Source: Glandiceps talaboti (lineage: Eukaryota > Hemichordata > Enteropneusta > Spengelidae). Taken from it: DNA of 64,000 nt. A program made the translations under genes and the position numbers. Of this stretch, positions 11,170-46,669 are shown piece after piece. The stretch is taken from assembly GCF_964340395.1 (NCBI RefSeq), contig NC_135552.1:16659194-16723193 (forward strand), written 5' to 3'. Every line of letters begins with the position of its first letter. Within the stretch, counting starts at the first letter, position 1. The notes under the pieces are model-generated. The model saw only the letters and a program-made list of their open reading frames with translations. It ran no database searches and was not told where the DNA came from.

Positions 11170-14100
11170 ACCATCAGCAAAACATCTAATTTTAATGAAC
11201 GGTAAAGTAATAATCCTTTTTGGATAGTGATATTCATATGTAATAATTTCATTCGTCAGCCTGCTGATAGGATGTCAACCGAGTGTTTACGTTAATCGCA
11301 AGTGTTGCAGATGAATTGCGTACAGGTGGACTGGTAGGGGGCTGTCTTGCATTACATCGAGTATTATCACCATGAGTATGCATTATGTGTAAATTTATAC
11401 ATTTATTCATCCATGCTATCTGTTTGCATGAACAGCCATCAATTTATTTTCCTGGCAGTCATGATAACAACATATATTACCATATATTGTCGTCGTCATC
11501 CAATTTTACGTCGATAAAGGGAAACTGAAATGATGAGAGTGGAAGAGAAATGCCGACTGGATGGCGACAGACTACTGCAGCAGTACTATAAAAAAAAAAT
11601 AGTAATTACATTTGTGAATAGCGAGGAAATTGGAAAAAAAGACCACTTTTTCAGAGCTCGAGCTCATGACCTCGGGTTTCAGAACAATCGGGTTTTATTA
11701 TCTCAAATTCGCCCTACTTTGCTTTGCTGTAGAATACAATGTAAATAGTTCATGACCTTAACCTTTCAGGATTAAGATGGATTGTACTACTTATAGAGTA
11801 TGTCTACCTAGGAATTAATACACATGGGGCATTACGATCAGAAGATGCATGGTTATAATTTTATCCCGTTGCTATCTCCCTAGTATTATCGAAAACGTGC
11901 CGCTCTATACACGTTTTCTTTCTGCACCCGCTGCCTTTCATTTCCAAATCATTGATTAATAAACACGTATGTAGGGGGGCCCGAGGGGTATGACATCGCT
12001 ACCGATTTTATAAGAATATCGCCAATCCCTATAATAACGTCATTGTTCTGTATTATGACCGTCATAGACAAGAATAAAACCATTTAGGAAAGGAATAACA
12101 GTTTACAAGCGACTGTGGCTGACACCGATACAGAACACATGCCATTTTGATAAGTTAATTGTTAACGGTTGTGAGACCATGCGCTAAACATGTTTAAAAC
12201 ACACAACCACTCCAAAAGTTATTCTAAATCACATAACAAACATTTTATATTTATTTATCTGTGTAAACTAACGAGGGGTCTGGACACATTACGTTTCTGT
12301 CGAGATTAACATTTCGTCAAATCCCTCATTTGTACAAAGACGCGATATCTTTAAATCGTAAAACTACCGAGATAATAATCCATTCGTCGGCTCAAATTCG
12401 GTGTTACCGTGGAATGTGATCGATTTTCCATGCCAACCTGACAGCTGAACTAATAGGTCAAAGATCAACACGTACACAGTCACTCATAATGGCAGGTCGG
12501 GGAAACAAATCTTTTGATTGATAATTTGTATACTGTCACAAAATAACAACTTGCTGTCAAACAATATCATTCCTAAAGTCCATGTGATAGTGTGCATATT
12601 TTTAATACTTGTAAGTATATCAGTACTTTACTTTATCTGGGTCAAAGTTCACACACCCATATATATTAATTTGGCGGGAAATTCATGAGACGATAAATTT
12701 AAAAACAGACTTTTGATTTGCACTATTTTGCCGACTAAACACCCCTTGAAATCTACACAGCTTTTGAAATTACATACATAAATCATACATATCCTATTAC
12801 AATATTGGTTTCCTAGCAACTTCTGTGATTATATATTTATTTATCTTTCAATATCTTTGACTCCGACCTGTTCTTGCTGTAATAAAAAGTCATAAAATTG
12901 CACTAAAATCTGAAAGTCGAACGCGATTTCGCTTTTATCGCCTTCAAGCTTTCTGGAACTTTAAAACATCGTTTTTTAACAATCTTTGTGATTTCAAGTA
13001 AAAAAGGGATATTCTAACAATTTATTATAAATAGTTTGGTGTAAACTTCAGGTTTCCGTAAGTTCGACGATTTTCACGCTGTACGATAGTTAAAGTCAAT
13101 ATGCACGCCAAGCTACTTTAGTACTTTTATTTCATAGTAAATTTGCCTGTCGAGTGAAGAGATAAAACTATAAATAAAAACACGAATGGACTTGCAGGAT
13201 GTCGATATTGTTTTAGTCTGGATGCCAACGCGTGGTCTCTAACTAAGTGGAGGTGTAAATCGTAGCGATATCCTATAGGAACTAGACTAATATTGTTTTG
13301 ACCGCCATGCATGGCGCGCACGACCTTCGAACAAGAAATACAAATACTTTAGATCAGTAATGAAACTAGAGAGCGTAGACATTTTTAATAATGTTGAATT
13401 TGCTCACGAATATAAATGTCTGAATCTTACCTAACATAATTAAGATACGTATGTAAGGCTTTGTATTATCCGTTGTCTCTTTGGACCACTTGTAGCAAGA
13501 GCACATGATTATTACACATGTTACGAATGTACCGGTGTCATATATGTGTGGTTGTGAATTTAAAAAAATAACTCCATGGTGCATATAAAATGGTTCAACA
13601 AACTTCATATGTTGTAGAAGTGATCAGTTTTTACCTTTAAACTGATGGACCCAGTCCCATGACCATTAATGTGTGTCGTGACATTGCAAAAGAGCAAAGA
13701 TGTGGATTCAAGATATCGATTTTAAAGTAAATATGTACATGTACAATACTGTATAGGTGTGTAGAGCAACCCGACGGCTCGTCTGGCAACATATTGATAC
13801 AAATACCTACATGCTAACTGCTATCAATCTTAACCGTGTTTGTGCATGTACATTGCAATAAATCAACCAAACAAAGCAATCAAAGATAATATAAAAAGAA
13901 ACACTTGATAGTATCACCAATCTCCCAGCAATATCTAAAAACCCGTTGTACTGTAAAAACTAACAGGAGCCCATCAAATAAGAACATACGTATAGGAACC
14001 ATTACAGTACGTAACGAGATATACAAGTCGACAAACTATGAAACTGAATTCGAACATACAAGTTTACTTTTTGTTAATATTTGTTTTGTCACCTTTATGT

Positions 14101-15856
14101 GTGTAATGAACGTAGTAAGATTTGTCTGAAAATTCAAGTTACCCCCCCCCCCCACAACAAAAAAAAAGAAGCAAGAAAATAGAACTATTAATATTGCTTT
14201 AGATAGCATTGGTTTTATCTATAGCTGATATGGTCGATTTCTACTTGATCCCAGGCAAGGCAATTATCACCCTCGCAAGCCTTAGATCACATATAGAACC
14301 TCCGACCACAGTGGTCTGAGATAGGACACAACGAAACATTTAGTGCAGCTGTCTTGGCAAATTTATAAAGGACAGTAGTTTATGACGATGGACACAATTC
14401 ACACTCTACAAAGTATACACAATCTTCTGTTAAATTTGTGTTACCGAGCAATGATGTAACCAATTAATGTTATCGTGTTTTGACGCCATCGAAACGTTTT
14501 GATGTATGATAAAGTTCTGCGATTCCGGTGATAGCAACACAAAACACCCCTTGTATGAGGTCATGCTGTGACCTTCTGTATTTGCATTTAGGTATGTGTA
14601 GACGTGCACCAAATCCGTAGGCAGTTGTAAACATTTGACACTGAGATTGTCGCAGATAAATTAACATCGATAGAGGTAATAATGGGTTCGAAGTTAACGT
14701 GAAACACTTGTGCTACAGATTATTTATTATTTGTTGACTTTTAAGTTGCCTTTACTGTTCTTATAAACAAACAGGTGAAACGCACCCTTATACCCCATAA
14801 CCTTAAAAACTTACAGTTATAAAATAACTATTTATTAAAATGGATATTTTTCTCGACGACCGAAGTCATATTTAATGAAAATTAGAAGGTAAATGACTAG
14901 ATCTTTTAAATTATCCGATCAACGTCACCTCTATAATTATGAATATATGAAAAAACATTGTTGCAGCAAGGCAATGGGTGAAATTGTCAAGTATAACACA
15001 CATATAGGTATATGTCCAGGAAATTCTGGAATGTATGTCATTAATTCAATACATAAGCTAAGAGGACATTAGAGCTGAGTCACACATACACGATGTGTAC
15101 AGTAATACATATCTCCATGGTCAAGGTGGATTCGTTCTTGGGTAGCTATGAGTTCTAAAAGACTACCTAATTCAAATGTTTTCCTTTCTCACGCTTTCTA
15201 ATCCTAGCGTTCAACGGGGATGGGTACATACAGGTTCGTCATCAGTACCCAGTCAGTATTAGTAAACTTACAGGTGTGTTACACCTGACATTAAACACGT
15301 CTACATTCGACCCCCAAATAATTTGACAAGTGGTTATAAATTCATGCTCATTTCTCGTGGGATTATCTTTAGTGTATATATATTGTTCCTGTTCTGCTTA
15401 AAAGGGCATGCGCACATATAATGTATACTAATATCTGATAATCACACTGTGTAAATTCAACATTATTAATCAGTCCATAAATGTATTTTGTTGCAAAATG
15501 AACCATCGTCAGATCTTTAACTAAAGAACTATATAATTACTACGTTATGAAAAAAGAATCAAAATGATTTAGTAGAACTTTTTATGTTCGGTTGCGATGA
15601 TTTTTCGTTGGCCAAAATGACTTTAGTTTCTTTTTACCTGTGTTTTAATTTTAGTGCTTTGCTAATGACAATGACACTGGAGCATCAAAACACACGCACA
15701 TGAAATGATTTCATTTTAATTGTATTATTAATATATCAGTGTATTTTATTTTATTTTGGAAAAAAAATGTGAGTATCATGTTGCTGTGAAAGTAGTCAAT
15801 TTCCTATTCTTATAGAAGTGTTAACGTTTAAGGCTTACCAATCTGTTTCGTTGCAG
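11170..15856. other. Gene-poor AT-rich stretch
   Basis: After the possible 3' UTR (to about 11.98 kb) I see no coding exon with convincing splice sites or family resemblance. Open frames here are short and biased toward AT-rich codons. A C-run lies at about 14142-14152. No structured repeat of note. Confidence 0.5.
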
Positions 15857-15937
15857 GGTATATTTACGAATTTCAAGAAGCGAAGATAACTGCGGGTGAC
15901 ATGCTAAAGAACATTCAAAGGAATGAACAATTATAAA
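15857..15937 (+). CDS. Candidate terminal coding exon, parent gene unknown
   Basis: A good acceptor (TTTCGTTGCAG) is followed by a frame that reads GYIYEFQEAKITAGDMLKN and ends with TAA after QRNEQL, entered in phase 1. The composition is protein-like rather than random. No upstream exon can be assigned; it could be an alternative last exon of the 10794 gene or a relic. At this length chance is a real possibility. Confidence 0.28.
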
Positions 15938-16742
15938 ACTGTATTCCTGATTCAGCGCCATGGAGACCTCAGTAGACTACTACTTACAATTGTCAATCAA
16001 ATGACGTCACGTCTGAGCAGCCGACTTGTTCCATTTTTTATGCTAGGCTCATATCTCCAATTACTGACCATTCCACATGTTGACAAATTTCAAACAAAAC
16101 AGAGTTTTATGTACCAAATCTGACAATAGAATATTTGAAACTTACAAAACTATAGAAGTTTGTTGAGGCACCAACCATGATTCCAAACGTTAACTTTTTA
16201 ATGTCACATTTTGTTTGCCAAGGAAATTTTTAATTTTGAGTAGAGATTTACCTGCCAATGGATGCTCCTGTAGTACATGTCAATGACACTGAAGCACATG
16301 TGATTACATTGAGTATTACCGAACCTTAATTTGTTCAGTTTAAATATGGTTAAGCTTCTTTCTTTCAGTTGAAGTACTGACTTTCATATTTCTTAACTTC
16401 AATTAATGATAGCTTTGCTATTCAAGGAGGGTCTATAACCTTCAGTGGGTTGAATTGACATCTGATCTGTTTTTGACCAAAGTTTTGGAAAACACTATAC
16501 TATACAGTGTGATACAGTATTGTATTGTACGGAACTGCACTGTATTGAGTAGGACATGTATGAACTGTAGTGGGTTGAGGGTCTATGGTAGAACACATAT
16601 TATCCGAGTCCTGGCCACTTTCACTATGTGGTGTGTTGTTTTTATGCAAGAGCACCCGTTCAATTTTTACACAACACAATCATATGACTATGTATAGTGT
16701 ATTATGACAAACAGAATAAAGCATTAATATAAATCTCAATTT

Positions 16743-17010
16743 CTGAATGGAAATATTACTGCTTCTATAACAATATACATCATTCTGCTTATAACTCGTT
16801 ATGCAATACTATTCTCTAATATGCAAGTTACCTAATTAATATGCAAGCAGCAACAGTCGACCACAGAACCTTGATGAGATCTACCAATTGTGGGATGGAA
16901 ATACTAGTCTGCCTCTTTATAATATACATCTACCCTGGTATGATTACTACTCTATAATATGCAAATTTCCCTAATTAATATGCAGGCCAAATTCAGCTAT
17001 GGTAGAACGC
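16743..17010. repeat. About 165-bp diverged tandem duplication
   Basis: Blocks such as GGAAATA, ATAATATGCAA and CCTAATTAATATGCA recur in the same order in two halves (about 16743-16860 and 16905-17010). Old duplication with no coding content. Confidence 0.6.
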
Positions 17011-17279
17011 TGCTGTGGTTCATTGAAGTCTTGGTTCATCATTTCCATGTTCATCAGACATGATGGACAATCCTCTACATGTGTTATTTGACGACATTTG
17101 ATGGACCACATATGAAGTTCAGGCTTAAAGCAATTGACAGTGTTAATTTATGAGTTTTAGTTAAGACTACCATCAGTCCATCTACAAAGTTGATACACCA
17201 GATAGAAGACACAAACACAATATAAAGAATAATGGGTTTGAAAAGTAAACAAATCCATTTGTCTTCGGTAAAATTACTT

Positions 17280-17500
17280 TATTTCCAATGTTTCAGCCAC
17301 ACATGAATGGCCTTATTCATGGAGTAGAGCTGGCGCAGTGAAAGAACGTTTGAGCCTTTGATGATGGCTTGGCGCTAGTTATTCTACACTCGATATGAAA
17401 GCTATAAATGAGTGTAGCACACAGAGGAATTGCTTTACTGGAGTGTGGTAGCTTGTGTACAGTAATTGCAGACCAGGAGTGGCACGAAACAAAGCACACT
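17280..17500. mobile_element. Dispersed repeat related to 60.3-60.5 kb
   Basis: GCTATAAATGAGTGTAGCAC and the following CTTTACT.GAGTGT segment recur near 60428-60475, where they lie beside an inverted repeat. The predicted minus-strand peptide here is therefore not a gene. Confidence 0.5.
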
Positions 17501-18394
17501 TATTGAATAGTTGAATATGTATGGTTCTAGTATTTTATTGTTTTGATTTACTTTTTAATACATACATTAAACTGTATTTTGATATCACAAGTACAAATGG
17601 TATGATAGGACTCAGAATCACAGTTTCTGAAAAACAAACAAGGTTTAGAAAATATCAACTAGCAGACACATTTCATAAATCTAAAGTTTCTAGTCTAAGA
17701 CATTATGTACAAATTACTGAGAGAACCTTTATAAGACTTCTTTGCTTCTTGGAAGTATCTGAAATCTCTGATGAATTAGGTCATGTTAATACTTGTACAA
17801 CTTAGAGATTTCTTAACATCCTTTTTATCCTCAGATACTTGCAGTGAGAATGTATTCCCCTTCAATTATAATCTTGGCCTTTTAGATTGTCTACCTTGTC
17901 AAAGGAAGACAGACTGTTGAGATACGTTGTGTCGTTCTGCCCTCACGAGGTTGACCGATGCGTGAGGGCGCCCCGTCATGGCGTACCTTAATACAGACTA
18001 CAAGGAAGATAGCTATGTACATAGTTTCGGTATGTGTGCAGAGTAACAAGAATTCCCTTATGAAAAAGGTGACTGAAATAAAACAGATAAAACAGCTTTG
18101 TATATTGGTGGAAGATCTTAAACTCAGAGACGTTTAAAAATTTGGTTATTTCATGATACTTCAGAGATACTAATAATAATATCGATTGGAGCAGGAACTG
18201 CATTGCATGTTTACAAACTTTAGCTTTCACTCACATAGTATGTACAGGGTTTAAAAATGACCACATTATAAGTTGCTCTTGTGAATGTCACTCAAATGAT
18301 GCCAACAAATCTCAGCTCATGCAATTGCAAAGGGATTGTATCCAGAAACTCAAATCACGACTGTTCTTCTATATAGGAATGGCAGAATAATATT

Positions 18395-18765
18395 GCAATA
18401 TGTTTGAAAAACAATGTTTGTGCACAAAGAATTGGTAAGTAACTTAGAGGGGAACAAAAATCCATGAAATAAAGGCATTTTTGTAAACTATGGGGCCGGA
18501 GTCATTTCATGATTTTACATCACTTACACTATGTACCACTGCCATGATTGTTCATGAATGCCATGTCACATCATCACTGTTTTCCTACATGTATATAACA
18601 ATTGCAGAATATTGTAACAGTGGTGATACGCTTGACAAACACTGTTTGTGCACAAGAGTCAGTAAGTAACCTGGAGGGGAGAACAACTCTAGGCATGTAA
18701 ATTTTGGGTTATGGAGTCACGTCATGATTTTGCATCAGTTACACTACATGTCACTGCCAAGATAA
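18395..18765. repeat. Diverged tandem pair of MITE-like arms
   Basis: Two copies about 230 bp apart share TGTTTGTGCACAA, GTAAGTAAC, GAGGGGA and GTCATGATTTT-like blocks. They resemble one arm of the TTAA-flanked family at 50428-50881. Confidence 0.5.
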
Positions 18766-19124
18766 ATGGCATTGAAATAAATGTTAAACATGACAATTTG
18801 GGCTAATAACAGTCAATTACAGTTGTGCCTCTCTCATTCATACTGCAGTATACAAAATGTACTTTGCCTCACTGATTCCAATATCATCACTTCAGAGTTT
18901 TTGGCACCTGGATAGAGTTCCATGTCCAGTATAATGGGATACTGTGTCAGGCTTAGCAACATATTTGAAGTCTGAACTGGTATCAAGAAATACATGCCTT
19001 GGTTGATCCCTTCATCCACCATTAAAGTATATCATTGTTCACTAGCTTGATTTCATGGCCTTCCTGACACAAATTTACATCCAATATGACGAGATATTCT
19101 GCTTGGCTTGAAAAGGGCGGTATA

Positions 19125-19130
19125 TTTATT
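19125..19130 (-). terminator. DDX42 poly(A) signal
   Basis: AATAAA on the minus strand 90 bases after the DDX42 stop. A second AATAAA overlaps the stop codon itself (19218-19223) and is less likely to be used. Confidence 0.5.
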
Positions 19131-19219
19131 TCATTAATGAGGAAGTCTGAAACAGTAAAACACAATAAAAGCCTTAGGTGAGCCCCCCTCCCTACCCCAA
19201 CCCCTCCATCCAGCCATAT

Positions 19220-33383
<14,164 letters not shown>

Positions 33384-34870
33384 TTTTAATCTTTGATGTA
33401 GTTACCAGCTGTGCCTGCAAAATATGAATCATACCATCACTCTATATTTCACACACAGTAAAGTCCATTTTATATCACCCCCCTTAAATCCCAATTTCTG
33501 ATTACTGGTTGGACTTTCATGGCTTTGATTCTGTGTGCCTCTGTGAACAAACTTGTTTGTTACTTTTAAAAATGATTGACCGCCCAATCATATCCTATCA
33601 GCAAAACTGTTGAAATCTGTAGCTCCACTGATTAATAGTGTCTATTTCATGCTAGTAACGGAAGCCTAGTGCTGTACACATACAAAACACATAACCTATT
33701 AACACTGCAATTATTGCAGCTAAGGTTACACAAACTAAAGATACAATTTTGAACTGTCCTCTGAATTTGAAACTACTGGATGTTTTCAATGTGTGCCGAC
33801 AGCACACATGTGCCTCTACTCTTCATGCTAGTTGTTATTTGGAAACCGAACTGCACAGTGCAAAGACATACAACTAAGGGCCTTAAAAGTCCAATGTATT
33901 AGCTACATGTACACAGATTGGCAGGTTACACTTCCATGCTACTGCTAACAATTGCGATTCAATTGCCCCAATTTCAACTCACCCCAATATTCATAATATT
34001 TATATATAAAAAATCCCTTTCAAAATCATGAAGGAAAGTAATCTGCAGATCTTTGCAATATGATTTACATGTATGATATTCGGAATGCACTGATAGATGC
34101 CTACACGCAAAGTACGCATTTAAACGAGGTATTCCTCAGTTCCTGGCTATTTCCAACATAAAGTAAAGTACAAAGTTTGGCTGGATCAATTCCTGGAAGC
34201 CTGGGAAGTTGCATTAGGATTAGATGATGTGGTCACGATTGCATTTGCTGATTTAGTTTTAAAAAAATATATGTATGATGTTATGGTAGATGTAAAAACA
34301 TTGTGTGTCCACTATATTGATAGTATAGTTTTTTGTTTTTGGATGTGTCAAATTTCAAAGAACAAAAATAAGGCCTGGTTTGCGAGAATGTTACTGTTAG
34401 CTTTACAGGTCCTCTGTTTACATGTTTATGTATGTGACCTAATTCTTGTCAGGCAAAGCGACTCATAACCTTGTACACGGAAGACTTCCATGCAACGCTT
34501 TCTGTACACGTAAAGCATAACACTTGTCACATTATCCATGCTACGGGTTGAGTATGGTCAAGTCTAGTCGAGTCGAGTCCTTGCATACAACAACAGAGCG
34601 TGGTTTTGATACGGACAGTAGCTCAGTGAAACAACAACGACCACATAAAATGCTTGCCTGGCATAAATACGAGATACACCGTACAAGGCGATCACGTCCA
34701 CTGTAAATTTAAGATTTTACTTTCCCTGCATTGACTTACCAAAATATTGTGAAGCGTACAAGCGAGTATAAACAGAGTTTCTTGTCTGAGCACTGTGACA
34801 AAATCGTCATCGATATGGTAGTTTGACCTAGGTCGTCCGTCGTCCCAACAAAGCCCTCCAACTCTATGTA
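33384..34870 (-). promoter_or_regulatory. DDX42 5' UTR: untranslated exon, intron and promoter side
   Basis: An acceptor (TTTTGCAG) at 33415-33422 gives 5' UTR 33414-33384 directly before the ATG. A consensus donor (TTTTG|GTAAGTC) at 34739 fits the end of an untranslated first exon running from about 34870 down to 34740. The start of transcription is not visible. The intron holds a CAACTCACCCCA-type repeat fragment at about 33960-34090. Confidence 0.5.
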
Positions 34871-35943
34871 AAATATATCATTCTAAAGAAATATGACCAT
34901 TCTTAATTTAAACAATATAATCGCAACTCTAACGTCTAAAAAAACATTTTTATTATTATTTACGCAGTCTATATGATTACGACACCAAATAGTACGAAAG
35001 CAAGCTTTTAAGACTTCCAATGTATCCGGGGAGAAAGATGGACCTCGTAACACACTCACTTTAAACTACTAGTATTTCGATGCATGTACGTACGCCCTCT
35101 GCGATAGCGCTATCGTTTCGGACTTCGCTTCGTCAGTTTGCCAATATTGGAACGCGGAACTATCAGAATTTAGGGACCAGTCAGTTTCTCCGGCCTGGGG
35201 AGGGGGGGGGGAATCCCAGGTTAGCACCATCATATAATTATTGACTACACTGGGTAGATAAATATATTCAAAACGTTTAAAGCACATATATCTTGACATT
35301 AACAGTAAGAGGTAGGGGGGACTCGAAGCTTGAGATGGTAATACATGTATGTACACCTCTCATGGGGGGTCCTCGGCTCTGGAGTTTTTTGACACTTAAG
35401 CCAATTTTCAGGCTATTCATATCCTTTTGGGCATTAATTTCCAAGCTTTACAAGACAGCACCAACATGTAAAGTTTAATAGCATCTTGACAGTAAGAGGA
35501 AGCTAGAAGCTCTGGGGGCTTTTTACTGTTAAAGCCAATTTTTAGAATATTTAGACCCTTTCAGTAACCCCAAAGCTTTACAAGACAGCATGCACCATCA
35601 AGTATCAGAAACTATATAAACTATGTGTTCTTAAAAAGGTAAATGGCATCGTTATATTAAGGTCAGCACATCTAATGGTAGGGGAGAGTTGGATCGGAAT
35701 TTCGTTACTTTAAGAGTCTTTACGGCAATTTGTAGACTAACTTGGCAATAATTCCACATCTAGAAAAAACAATATTGTCTAAAATTAGCATAGGGTTAAA
35801 ATGTTTAAGAAAAGTTTAATACCATGATAATATGGCAGTAAAAAGGTTGGTGAGTTTGATTGTTGGTTGGTTGAATGTTTGAGTCACCTCATAGCCTTTG
35901 AGGTAATATTGAACAGTTCCAGTTCCAGAGAGAGAGGGGGAAG

Positions 35944-35945
<2 letters not shown>

Positions 35946-36032
<87 letters not shown>

Positions 36033-36097
36033 GGGAGGGGGACAGAGGACAGAGAGAGAGAGCGAGCGAGAGAGAGGGAGGGGAGAGAGAGGGAGGG

Positions 36098-36182
<85 letters not shown>
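35946..36182. repeat. (GA)n and (TA)n microsatellites
   Basis: GA repeats to about 36090 pass directly into a TA run from 36102 to 36182. The TA run abuts the palindrome at 36182. Confidence 0.95.
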
Positions 36183-36185
<3 letters not shown>

Positions 36186-36328
36186 TTGGTAGTACTGGAA
36201 CTCTTTCTTGGGTGTAACTCGGAGTTTCACGCATATTGCGATCACCAGACACTCTGAGTGTCTGATGATCGCAATATGCGTGAAACTCCGAGTTACACCC
36301 AAGAAAGAGTTCCAGTACTACCAAAACT
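36182..36328. repeat. 147-bp near-perfect palindrome
   Basis: Left arm AGTTTTGGTAGTACTGGAAC onward; the right arm ends GTTCCAGTACTACCAAAACT. Arms are about 72 bases with a three-base centre (AGACACT-CTG-AGTGTCT) and one clear mismatch (CACCAG versus CTGATG). It is flanked by TA arrays on both sides. Confidence 0.93.
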
Positions 36329-36387
36329 ATTACGCTCTGCCACTGCGGTATAGAGCACTGTCTTATAGCAGATTGATACTCACCGAG

Positions 36388-36476
<89 letters not shown>

Positions 36477-36562
36477 CAGAATGGAACAGCCACCAAAACT
36501 ATTACGCTCTGCCACTGCGGTATAGAGCACTGTCTTATAGCAGATTGATACTCACCGAGTTA

Positions 36563-36642
<80 letters not shown>
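36321..36642. repeat. Duplicated SINE-like unit with (TA)n tails
   Basis: Two near-identical copies (36321-36390 and 36493-36562) contain GCCACTGCGGTATAGAGCAC, TGTCTTATAGCAGATTGATA and CTCACCGAGTTA, each followed by about 80 bases of TA. The layout resembles a tRNA-derived SINE head (A-box-like GCGGTATAGAGC, weak B-box-like AGATTGATACTC), but the match is loose. Confidence 0.5.
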
Positions 36643-36645
<3 letters not shown>

Positions 36646-37788
36646 CCTAGTCAGTGAAATTGAATCTACATACAACATGAAGCCACATCATATTTGAACC
36701 TCTTCACCAATTTTATTTCTTACAAGACAACTTAATAGAACTAAACCAATGCCATATACCAAATAAGTGCGTTTCCCCAAGTAAAAGCGTTCAACAGTAT
36801 TCATGTAATGCCTTGACGATTATGAAGCAACATGCCAAAATCCGAATGTAGGTGGCAGCATCTTACTATTTGCCAATCAAAATATCGACAAACAATTCAA
36901 TTTCTCTGTATCTTGAAATAATTCTTTAAATCACATGACAGTTCCTGCTAGCATGATAACTATTCTACACTGATCACAATCATTTGAAGTACAACATTAT
37001 CGATTATACAAACTTCCAGACATCTATGACCCCCTTATTAGGCTCACGTGTCCAAAGGTCACGTGTGCTGAATAGTGGGTCAATCTGTTGACAAAGACTA
37101 ATGTGTGCAGTCGAAAATTTCAGGTACTATTTTTAAAGTTTGTGTTTGGAAAAAAAAGTTCACTTCGAAACTATATGATTTACCAATTAAAACAGATGAA
37201 TTTTCATGAATTTTCATTTAAAGATTATCGATTATCGTAGCATTCTTTTCTTTGAATTTTTTCCCTTTTTTTGAAACTTTTCCTTGGAGACGTTTCGACT
37301 ATTCCCTACAAAATCGTTCCTATTCACAATTTCTTGCTATTCATGAAATCTCCCATATAACGAAAATCTCTGATATAACGAAAGAGTTTAATTTGTATTA
37401 ATTGTCGAGACATCCGAGATTATAGTAAATTTTATCATGATAACTAAAACCCTATCATCCCATAATACACTCCTTGAAGATGTTTCGACTATACCCTACA
37501 AAATCGTTCCCATTTATCATTTCTTGCTATTCATGGAATCCCCCATATAACGAAAGAGTTTAATTTGTATTAATTGTCGTGAGACTGAATTTTATCATAA
37601 CTAAAACCCTATCCACCAGACTTGTAAGAAAATGATGTTCAGTAATTAATCCTTAACCAGTGATTTATTTATTTCCGTTGTCGATTTCTGCAAGCAAGGC
37701 GTCATTACCAATGGGCTGTTCATTCACCTGTAACATAAATTATATGTAGCATTAGAACACATCGCAAACAAACAAACACGCGCGCGCG

Positions 37789-37837
<49 letters not shown>

Positions 37838-38333
37838 GGTACGACATAACCATGTCACTTTTGTACATATACACTTATTTGTATTCACATTTTTACATAT
37901 AATCGTACAAGACATCTTTTTTTAATTTTCTCACAAAACTTATTATTTTGTACAGTTAACGGTTAAAGCATAGTGAAACACTTGCGTGCATTTGTATTAG
38001 TTTCACTCCAATCCCAATGACTTTTAAAGGTCTGTTTTGTGATCTAAAATCAGTAGATATCATCCACAAATATAACCCATAATATACTCAAATATGAATG
38101 GTTCCAACATGTACCATTATTTATGAACCTATCACCATGACGAAAGAGTATTTTTCATACAACAATATTTCTGTACTTAACACTTTGTTGTCAGAAAGTG
38201 ACTAATTTGTGATTATATTGAACTACAGATGTAGATAGTTAGCTATCATATCTAATGCAATTAGTATATTTGTCCGAGCGAAAGGTTGGCGTTTGTAGTA
38301 ATATCAAAAATATAATACGATCTAGCTTCTTAC

Positions 38334-46668
<8,335 letters not shown>

Positions 46669-46669
46669 G

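Larger units (their letters stand above)
34880..38330. other. Intergenic region between DDX42 and the CUB gene
   Basis: Apart from the simple repeats, palindrome and small repeated unit listed separately, I see only AT-rich DNA. Two segments (about 37245-37440 and 37465-37620) share GTTTCGACTAT.CCCTACAAAATCGTTCC and following text, a diverged tandem duplication. A (CA)n run is at 37784-37836. Further 3' exons of the CUB gene may lie at the right edge. Confidence 0.55.

Noticed and set aside
17521-17805. Plus-strand 94-codon frame
   Set aside because: No start context, splice sites or recognisable pattern; composition is that of AT-rich non-coding DNA.
35884-36324. Long Ser/Leu and Ile/Tyr repeat frames on both strands
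   Set aside because: Translation of (GA)n and (TA)n microsatellites and the palindrome; no splice context.
37685-37731. Terminal exon of the CUB gene (minus, reading VNEQPIGNDALLAEIDNGNK then stop)
   Set aside because: The acceptor is good but entry phase does not fit the phase-1 end of the last CUB exon; in the correct phase it stops after one or two codons. Kept only as an untested option.
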